Source: Bacteroidales bacterium M8
GTDB lineage: Bacteria > Bacteroidota > Bacteroidia > Bacteroidales > Muribaculaceae
DNA: 39,158 nucleotides
Direction of reading: 5' to 3'
Assembly (NCBI GenBank): GCA_001689495.1
Contig: LUJS01000021.1
Coordinates: 1-39,158, forward strand
This document shows, one piece after another, positions 9,373 through 14,807 of the stretch (within the stretch, counting starts at the first letter, position 1; each line of letters opens with the position of its first letter). The translations under genes and the position numbers were made by a program. Under the pieces are notes generated by a model that saw only the letters and a list, made by a program, of their open reading frames with translations, ran no database searches and was not told the DNA's origin.

Positions 9373-9427
9373 CAAAAAACAGAGCCGTCACACTTATTGG
9401 TAGCGTGTCGGCTCTGTCTTTATATTT
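9373..9427 (+). terminator. Terminator after the GH28 gene
   Basis: ACAGAGCCG (9379-9387) pairs with CGGCTCTGT (9409-9417), and inner ACAC pairs with GTGT. It is preceded by an A-rich run and followed by a T-rich run, so it could stop transcription in both directions. It separates the host gene from the integrated element. Confidence 0.8.
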
Positions 9428-9432
9428 TGCGA

Positions 9433-9453
9433 CGTGTTCCGTTTTTGTTCCGG
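9433..9453 (+). repeat. Arm-type direct repeat, copy 1 (outside attL)
   Basis: A 21-bp stretch containing TGTTCCGTTTTTGTTCCG (two TTGTTCCG-like units), identical to 29951-29971 at the right end. It lies 77 bp before the 15-bp att repeat; the right copy lies 76 bp before its att repeat. It looks like an integrase arm site, yet it sits on the host side of attL. A hairpin (CAGTCTG...CAGACTG, about 9468-9495) lies between it and the att copy. Confidence 0.6.
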
Positions 9454-9509
9454 TAGAAAATAAAATCAGTCTGCAAGCGGCTTGCTTACAGACTGATAAC
9501 CCTCAAAGG

Positions 9510-9524
9510 GTCGGGGTGAGAAGA
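9510..9524 (+). repeat. attL core: copy of the tRNA-Pro 3' end
   Basis: GTCGGGGTGAGAAGA here is identical to 30027-30041, which is the 3' end of tRNA-Pro plus one flanking base. A tRNA-end duplication at the far side of an integrase-bearing segment is the classic product of site-specific integration. Confidence 0.8.
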
Positions 9525-9586
9525 AAGAAAAACCTCTCATAGTAACACCTTTAGGCCTATTTTATGGGTTATTATACGTTCTTATT

Positions 9587-9973
9587 TCATAGGCTTTGTT
9601 CCGATTTTGTTCCGATATTCAATCCGGACGCGGCAATCAAAACCTGAATCAATCGCTCCTTTTCCGCAAGTAGGTCAAGGAGCGTTTTTTGTTCCGCACC
9701 TATCATAACAGTGGCCGGGCCGACTACTGTGTGCGCTTGTATGTCGGAGTAGCTTTTGTTGCCTCCGACGGGTATGTCAAACGCAATGGCCGGATTCAGC
9801 CCTGCTCCGGCACATAGTTTCTCCCACAACGAACAATCCATTGTCTCCTTGTTAAATAGTGTTGACAAATAGTTATACGAAATGCCTGCGGCAACAGCCA
9901 CGTCGCGCTTCTTTAAGTTGTTGGTTTCTATGTGCTTTTTGAGCAACTGGCCAAGATGTTTCATGTTCTGCAA
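9587..9973 (-). CDS. XRE-type HTH repressor (candidate CI-like)
   Basis: A 128-aa DNA-binding protein. Residues about 7-60 form a Cro/CI-type helix-turn-helix (LLKKHIETNNLKKRDVAVA then GISYNYLSTLFNKE). The C-terminal half is short and ends in a helix-forming, possibly coiled-coil stretch (TLLDLLAEKERLIQVLIAAS) that could mediate dimerisation. It is transcribed away from the rest of the element and faces the small HTH gene at 10090 across a palindrome-rich gap, the layout of a phage lysogeny switch. An in-frame ATG at 9964 may be the true start; 9973 would overlap a palindrome. Its last codons cover an integrase-arm-like repeat (9597-9614). Role as the element's master repressor is inferred from position. 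Confidence 0.75.
   Translation of the reverse strand: MQNMKHLGQLLKKHIETNNLKKRDVAVAAGISYNYLSTLFNKETMDCSLWEKLCAGAGLNPAIAFDIPVGGNKSYSDIQAHTVVGPATVMIGAEQKTLLDLLAEKERLIQVLIAASGLNIGTKSEQSL
9597..9614 (+). repeat. Arm-type direct repeat, copy 2 (inside element)
   Basis: TGTTCCGATTTTGTTCCG differs by one base from the 18-bp core of the copies at 9435-9452 and 29953-29970. In the circular form it would lie about 87 bp to the right of the att core, with the 29951 copy about 76 bp to the left, as expected for integrase arm sites. It lies inside the repressor's 3' end. Confidence 0.55.
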
Positions 9974-9988
9974 ATGTTAAATAACATT
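9973..9988. promoter_or_regulatory. Palindrome at the repressor start (operator candidate)
   Basis: AATGTTAAATAACATT is a perfect 7-2-7 inverted repeat overlapping or just upstream of the repressor's start. This is a typical place for autoregulation. It is AT-rich, so chance is possible. Confidence 0.45.
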
Positions 9989-9998
9989 AAACTAATTA

Positions 9999-10011
9999 AG
10001 AATGACATTCT
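9999..10011. promoter_or_regulatory. Short palindrome in the divergent promoter region
   Basis: AGAATGACATTCT is a perfect 6-1-6 inverted repeat between the divergent repressor and Cro-like genes. It is a possible operator half-site pair; weaker evidence than the palindrome at 10051. Confidence 0.35.
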
Positions 10012-10050
10012 CAAATAGTTTAACTTTCAATTATTCTTTGTTACTTTGCT

Positions 10051-10066
10051 GTCGTAAAGTTACGAC
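10051..10066. promoter_or_regulatory. Palindromic operator candidate upstream of the Cro-like gene
   Basis: GTCGTAAAGTTACGAC is a perfect 7-2-7 inverted repeat with GC-containing arms. It lies 23 bases before the ATG at 10090 and just after TTACTTTG (10041-10048), which resembles a -7 box. A repressor bound here would block transcription of the rightward genes. Confidence 0.6.
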
Positions 10067-10089
10067 AAAATCTTAAAACCGACAAGAAG

Positions 10090-10299
10090 ATGACCGCAAA
10101 TAATGCCCTCGACAAGTACCTCAGCTCACTCGAACCAAATGAACGAGCGGCTAAATCTCGTGATATTCGCGCTTTATGCCAAATTTCGAGGTACGTCCTT
10201 AGCGATTGGCGACGTGGTCGCACTCAAATTCCTTGGTTTTTTCGCGACAAAATTACAGAAGCCGTCGGCGAAAACATCTTTTCAAATGTCACAGATTGA
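10090..10299 (+). CDS. Small Cro-like HTH protein
   Basis: A 69-aa protein that reads like a minimal helix-turn-helix (ALCQISRYVLSDWRRGRTQI then PWFFRDKITEAVGENIF). It is the first gene rightward of the switch region, divergent from the repressor, with an operator-like palindrome in front. By position it would be the Cro-like or early regulator. An overlapping frame at 10103-10303 gives a Ser/Thr-rich peptide with no features, so I treat that frame as a shadow. Confidence in the gene is moderate and in the function is moderate to low. Confidence 0.65.
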   Translation: MTANNALDKYLSSLEPNERAAKSRDIRALCQISRYVLSDWRRGRTQIPWFFRDKITEAVGENIFSNVTD

Positions 10300-10309
10300 T
10301 TAAATTGAC

Positions 10310-10870
10310 ATGGATAGGCCATTAACTAATACAGAATTTTTCGCCTATGAGGGTGAAGTGTGGTATCGCTTGCCGGACGGTGCGATCAATAAACTGCGTG
10401 AATCTGATTCTGAAATCCTCGACGAGTTTATTGAACACATCGCTACTTTCTACCCCAAGGCCTATGACGCTCTTTGTGCCGAATACAAAGGGTGCGCTCT
10501 CAATAGGTCATATTTTCGCTATCGTATTGCCTCGCGCTTTATCCGCTGTAATTTCGCGCAGCTCGACAACATACCCGATTTCTCCGACAACTGCCGTTGC
10601 TCGTTTGAATTTGTTCAATGTCCTCTCCGTGGCGAGTGTCGCCATGAAAGAGTTATATGCCGCCCGGAGTTTGACCATAAATTGTCGGCGGCGGAATTGC
10701 CTGTCCTCAGGCTATGGTTCAACGGTCTTTCTCCAGATGATATTGCTGACCAGTTGCACCTCTCTCCCCATACTATCCACAATCACATTCGTCATGCGTA
10801 TCAACGTCTCAACATTCACTCAAAGGCTGAATTTGTCCGGTATGCCTCTCAAACAAATCTGTTCTCATGA
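10310..10870 (+). CDS. LuxR-type HTH regulator with a cysteine-rich middle
   Basis: A 186-aa protein. Residues about 122-178 form a GerE/LuxR-type helix-turn-helix (LSAAELPVLRLWFNGLSPDD then IADQLHLSPHTIHNHIRHAY and QRLNIHSKAEFVRYA). The region before it has a cysteine cluster (NCRCSFEFVQCPLRGECR then HERVIC) that could bind a metal. There is no receiver domain, so it is not a classical response regulator. It sits 10 bases after the Cro-like gene and overlaps the primase start by 4 bases (ATGA). All three are probably one early operon. It may activate later genes of the element. Confidence 0.75.
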   Translation: MDRPLTNTEFFAYEGEVWYRLPDGAINKLRESDSEILDEFIEHIATFYPKAYDALCAEYKGCALNRSYFRYRIASRFIRCNFAQLDNIPDFSDNCRCSFEFVQCPLRGECRHERVICRPEFDHKLSAAELPVLRLWFNGLSPDDIADQLHLSPHTIHNHIRHAYQRLNIHSKAEFVRYASQTNLFS

Positions 10871-13800
10871 ATACCGACAATCATAAATACAGCAAATGGG
10901 AGGTGCAGAAGGTTAAAGACCTTGATATTCGTTTATTTATCCCCGGCTGCAATCCTCGTAAGACCACACAAGACGTGGAGTGTCCTTTCTGTCACAAGAT
11001 AAAATTCAATATCAACCGTAAGAAAGGTTGCAATTATGCCAAATGTTGGTCGTGTGGCGAAGGCTTCTCCGGCCCTATTGCCGCCGTTGCATATTACCAA
11101 GGCATAAACCTCAATACAGACTGGTTACATGCGCTCGAAGAAACAGCCCGTCAGGGAGGTATTGTCATCACCCCGGAGGAACGACAGCGTGAAGAATCCA
11201 TTGCCGCTGCCGTCAAGTCTAACCAATCCTCTTTCTTACGTCAGCAGCTCGAATCCTCGGGTTTGACAGAGGCTGATGTTATGGCCTCGATCATAGAGGG
11301 CGGTCAGGATTTATTCCGCTCTCCTTTCCGCAAGGGCCGAGTAAATGAGTCATTCATTCCGGACGACGCCGGCGATGAAATGCTCATTTACTATTACGAC
11401 CTGAACGGACGCCCTATGATGTACACCGCAAAAGGCTCGGCCAAGCCTCGTCAATATGTGCGTGTACGTTGGTCAAACCCTGCTTTACATCGAGGGTCCA
11501 GCGGCAAGGAAATGAAGTATCAGACACCCGCCGGAGCTTCTTGCCGTGTCTATATCCCGGAGAAGATCCGACGGCTGTATAAAAGTAAAACCCACATCGA
11601 CACGCTGTTTCTTCAGGAAGGAGAAAAGAAGGCCGAAAAAGCCTGTAAACACGGCATGTTGTCTATTGGCATACAGGGCATAAATAACTTTGGCTCGCAA
11701 CAGGAAGGTCTGTTGCAAGACATTCAGGACATCGCCAAAGTCTGCTCTATAGCCAACATCGTTCTTGTCATGGATTCGGACTGGAACGACCTGCACCGAG
11801 AAATTATTGTTGGTGATCGTGCCGATAAACGCCCTAATTCATTCTCTAAAGCTGTCATCAAGTACCGCCAGTACATGAAGACATTCAACACCATTGGCCT
11901 GTCAGTAAATGTCTGGTGGGGCCATGTGAACGAGAATGAACACGGCGACAAAGGTGTCGATGACCTCCTGTGTGGCTCTCTACTTGGTCGAGAGTCTGAG
12001 CTGATGGAGGACATAGAGCGCACGATGAATTCTCACGATGGCAGAGGAACGTGGCTCAATATCCATAAGATTACAGAAGAATCCGACACCAAGATCCGTG
12101 ATTTTTGGTCGCTCAATGACGTTCAGGCGTTCTATGAAATCCATAAAGACCGTTTGACCGGCATTGACACATTCAAGATAGGAAATATCCGCTACAAGGC
12201 CGAGAATGGCGCTCTTGTGCCTATGAGCCGCTATTCCTCAGCCACCGACATCTACTCAATCACTCAGACCTCCAAAGGAGAGGACAAAGTGGAATTTAAC
12301 GATGTCGAGGCATTCCGATTCCTTGCGGCCAGTGGTTTCCACCGACTACGCAACAGCGACGAGGCGGCCACCGGCTATGAGTTTATTCGCATTGATGACG
12401 GTATAATTGACCGTGTCGCGCCGTATGAAGTGCGTGACTTTATCCGCGATTACATCAATGCGAATTGCAAGACCGATATTGTCCTTCAATTCTTCGCCAA
12501 ACGCCTCTCGACCATCATGGCCGACAAGCAGCTCGAAAATCTCGCAATTATTTCCGACGATTTCAATAACTTCACATCGGGCGTTCAGCGCACCTACTAC
12601 AATAACGGTCAAGTCGAGATAACGGCCAACGCTATCACGCCCAACAAGCCTATTAGTCAAGTGTGGCGCAGTCGTATCGTTCCCCGGCGTTTTACCCGTG
12701 TGCCTATCATCAAGGATATTCAAAAAATAGGCGACAATTTTTATATCGAGTACACGCCGGAGGCGGCAAAGTGTGAGTTCCTTGCCTTCCTGATCAACAC
12801 TTCAAACAACTTTTTCTCTCATGACGCGGAGCGCGAGTTGTCGGGTCCTGAAACATTCGAGTGGATTCACCATATCGTGAACAAAATCACAACGCTCGGC
12901 TTCTTACTCTGTGATTATAAATATGCCTCTGAACGCAAGGCCGTGATAATTCAGGACCACCTCATGTCAGAGGTCGGCCAGAGTCACGGTGGCGCCGGCA
13001 AGTCTATTGTCGGAAATGCTATCGGCCATGTCGTTCCTCAGTTCTTCATCGACGGCAAACAGATGAAGCGTGATGACGAGTTCTTGTTGTCCGGCGTTAC
13101 CAAGGCAACACGAAATATCTTCATTGATGACGTCAAAACCAATTTTGCCTTTGAGAATCTTTTTGCCATGGTAACAGGCCCAATGTATGTCAATCCTAAA
13201 GGCAAAGACCGTTATTGCATACCCCTTGAGGACTCGCCGAAAATACTGATCACAACGAATCACGCAATCAACAAGGCCAATGAAGCAGCCACTAAACGTC
13301 GAATCATCTACATGGAGTTTTCAACGTGGTACAATCCGGAGCATACTTTAGTTGATGATTTTCATCATATGTTTTTCGATGACTGGGACGATGAACAGTG
13401 GAATCTCTTTGACAACCTGATGGCCGAGTGTGTTATGTATTATTTCCGCTCATTTGAAAACTGCTGGTCGAGGGAAGGAGCCGGCGCAGTTCCTCCACCC
13501 ATGAAGAACATTGAACTGCGCACTCTCCGTCAGGAGATGTCAGAGGTGCTGTATCAGTGGGCCGAGGAGTATTTCGACCCGTCAGGCTCTCATCTTAACG
13601 AGCGCATTAAACGCGCTGACCTCGTGGCCTCATTCTTCGAGTATGCCGGTGGCCCCGCCGGGCATGGTGTCACTCGAACCAATTTCAAAGGCAAGATACA
13701 GGCATATTGTAAGTTTAAGGGGTACGATTTCAATATCGACCGCCCTAATGCCGAGAAAGCCTATTACTCCGACTGGAAACCACTGCACCCGGAGGAATCC

Positions 13801-13887
13801 TTCATCGGCTCTGACGATAAATCGGGTGGAGCCGAATATTTCAAAATTTACTCTCCGGCTAAAGAACAAGAAATGAAACCATTCTAA
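10867..13887 (+). CDS. Primase-helicase (zinc ribbon, TOPRIM, SF3-type ATPase)
   Basis: A 1006-aa replication protein. The N-terminus has a four-cysteine zinc ribbon (CPFC at 39-42 and CWSC at 60-63). A TOPRIM primase core follows, with Glu251 in LFLQEGEKKA, the DSD motif at 303-305 and a GVDDLL at about 363-368. The C-terminal part is a superfamily 3-like helicase: a Walker A-like loop GQSHGGAGKS (704-713), a Walker B IFIDD (751-755) and the motif C asparagine in ILITTNH (793-799). Such fused proteins unwind DNA and lay primers for phage or plasmid replication. It begins inside the stop of the LuxR gene and is followed within 9 bases by the DnaA-like gene. Length and motifs look intact. Confidence 0.9.
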   Translation: MNTDNHKYSKWEVQKVKDLDIRLFIPGCNPRKTTQDVECPFCHKIKFNINRKKGCNYAKCWSCGEGFSGPIAAVAYYQGINLNTDWLHALEETARQGGIVITPEERQREESIAAAVKSNQSSFLRQQLESSGLTEADVMASIIEGGQDLFRSPFRKGRVNESFIPDDAGDEMLIYYYDLNGRPMMYTAKGSAKPRQYVRVRWSNPALHRGSSGKEMKYQTPAGASCRVYIPEKIRRLYKSKTHIDTLFLQEGEKKAEKACKHGMLSIGIQGINNFGSQQEGLLQDIQDIAKVCSIANIVLVMDSDWNDLHREIIVGDRADKRPNSFSKAVIKYRQYMKTFNTIGLSVNVWWGHVNENEHGDKGVDDLLCGSLLGRESELMEDIERTMNSHDGRGTWLNIHKITEESDTKIRDFWSLNDVQAFYEIHKDRLTGIDTFKIGNIRYKAENGALVPMSRYSSATDIYSITQTSKGEDKVEFNDVEAFRFLAASGFHRLRNSDEAATGYEFIRIDDGIIDRVAPYEVRDFIRDYINANCKTDIVLQFFAKRLSTIMADKQLENLAIISDDFNNFTSGVQRTYYNNGQVEITANAITPNKPISQVWRSRIVPRRFTRVPIIKDIQKIGDNFYIEYTPEAAKCEFLAFLINTSNNFFSHDAERELSGPETFEWIHHIVNKITTLGFLLCDYKYASERKAVIIQDHLMSEVGQSHGGAGKSIVGNAIGHVVPQFFIDGKQMKRDDEFLLSGVTKATRNIFIDDVKTNFAFENLFAMVTGPMYVNPKGKDRYCIPLEDSPKILITTNHAINKANEAATKRRIIYMEFSTWYNPEHTLVDDFHHMFFDDWDDEQWNLFDNLMAECVMYYFRSFENCWSREGAGAVPPPMKNIELRTLRQEMSEVLYQWAEEYFDPSGSHLNERIKRADLVASFFEYAGGPAGHGVTRTNFKGKIQAYCKFKGYDFNIDRPNAEKAYYSDWKPLHPEESFIGSDDKSGGAEYFKIYSPAKEQEMKPF

Positions 13888-13896
13888 ATTACCTCT

Positions 13897-14199
13897 ATGG
13901 ATAACAAAGAAATCGCTCTCACTGTGGTAAGCAAGATTACCGGTGTGGCAAAATCAACAATTCTATCCCGGACGCGAGTATGGCCCGCAGTTGAAGCTCG
14001 GCAGCTCATAATCCTTCTCCTGTATCACGACGGAGCTACAGACGAGTCTATTTCGTGGATTTTAAAACGTGGCCGGTGTGCCATTCTTAAATCCCGGCAC
14101 TCGGCAACAGACTCGCTCCGGATCTCAAAACTATTCCGTGCCAAATTCGACAAAGCGTCAGAAATGTATGAAAGCCAAAAATCGTTACGAGTATCTTAA
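13897..14199 (+). CDS. Small protein resembling DnaA domain IV (origin-binding candidate)
   Basis: A 100-aa protein. Residues about 8-72 resemble the DNA-binding domain IV of DnaA: VVSKITGVAKSTILSRTR, then PAVEARQLIILLLY (DnaA has V..aRqiamYL), then a second helix pair SISWILKRGRCAILKSRHSA where DnaA has GRDHTTVLHA. There is no AAA+ ATPase domain. Placed right after the primase-helicase, it could mark the element's origin or recruit the host replisome. This is a reading of sequence pattern by eye; a profile search would settle it. It could also be a generic HTH regulator. Confidence 0.65.
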   Translation: MDNKEIALTVVSKITGVAKSTILSRTRVWPAVEARQLIILLLYHDGATDESISWILKRGRCAILKSRHSATDSLRISKLFRAKFDKASEMYESQKSLRVS

Positions 14200-14518
14200 A
14201 ACCGACTGCCTTGCAGATGTCGAACCAGTCGAGGCTCAGTCTACATGGTGCGTGACCGATGGTCGCGACGAAACCATCACAATCTTCTCGTCGCTTCTCC
14301 CGGACGGCTCGTGGGTCTATGGCTATCTCGTTCACTGGGCTAATGGCCGGACATCTGTGCAACAGCCTACCGCAGCTCTCGGTCGTTTCCGCTCGCAGCG
14401 AGAGGCTAAATTATATGCAATCGGTTTTATGCTCCTATATCTGGACTATTTCCGGGAAGAAACCCGTGCCGACATTCGCCGAGGCGAGGCGGCCCTTATG
14501 CAAGCAGAACTTTTTTAA
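14168..14518 (+). CDS. Hypothetical phage protein, 116 aa
   Basis: I do not recognise this family. Starting at ATG 14168 (MKAKNRYEYLKTD) it overlaps the DnaA-like gene by 32 bases; an earlier in-frame start at 14069 would add a basic, unlikely leader. The middle is beta-rich (ETITIFSSLLPDGSWVYGYL then VHWANGRTSVQQP) and the end is helical (AKLYAIGFMLLYLDYFREET then RADIRRGEAALMQAELF). There is no signal peptide or transmembrane segment. It ends 11 bases before the lipoprotein gene and is likely part of the same transcript. Confidence 0.65.
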   Translation: MKAKNRYEYLKTDCLADVEPVEAQSTWCVTDGRDETITIFSSLLPDGSWVYGYLVHWANGRTSVQQPTAALGRFRSQREAKLYAIGFMLLYLDYFREETRADIRRGEAALMQAELF

Positions 14519-14528
14519 TTCAAGAACT

Positions 14529-14807
14529 ATGCTGTACAAACTATCCATTCTAATTGCCCTAACGCTTGTCGGCTGTTCACAGCCAGTCAAACGCACCGAG
14601 TCAATGACCCAGCCTCAGGCCTCTGTCATCTCAGTATTCAACCCCGGCCAGTGTCCGCCTCTCCCGCGCCCTCTCGATGGCATGGCGTTGGACTCGGTGC
14701 AACTGTACTCCCCGGCGTATCGTCAGCGCCCTGTTCTCGGCCAAAGTGTCAACCGTCGTGGCCGTCATCTGTCTCGTCGCAATGTGGTGGCACAACATCA
14801 CTCATAG
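14529..14807 (+). CDS. Small lipoprotein, possible lysis (Rz1-like) protein
   Basis: A 92-aa protein with a classic lipoprotein signal: MLYKLSILIALTLVGCSQ, lipobox LVGC with Cys16. The mature part is proline-rich at its centre (QCPPLPRPLDG). Small proline-rich outer-membrane lipoproteins of this kind serve as o-spanins (lambda Rz1) in phage lysis. No endolysin or clear i-spanin is adjacent, so this is only a suggestion. Its stop codon lies inside the left inverted repeat (14805-14807), so its last four codons are encoded by the repeat. The end may therefore be an accident of where the fibre cassette landed. Confidence 0.6.
   Translation: MLYKLSILIALTLVGCSQPVKRTESMTQPQASVISVFNPGQCPPLPRPLDGMALDSVQLYSPAYRQRPVLGQSVNRRGRHLSRRNVVAQHHS

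Noticed and set aside
10103..10303. Alternative 66-codon frame over the Cro-like gene
   Set aside because: Featureless Ser/Thr-rich peptide; the 10090-10299 frame has HTH character and a better context.
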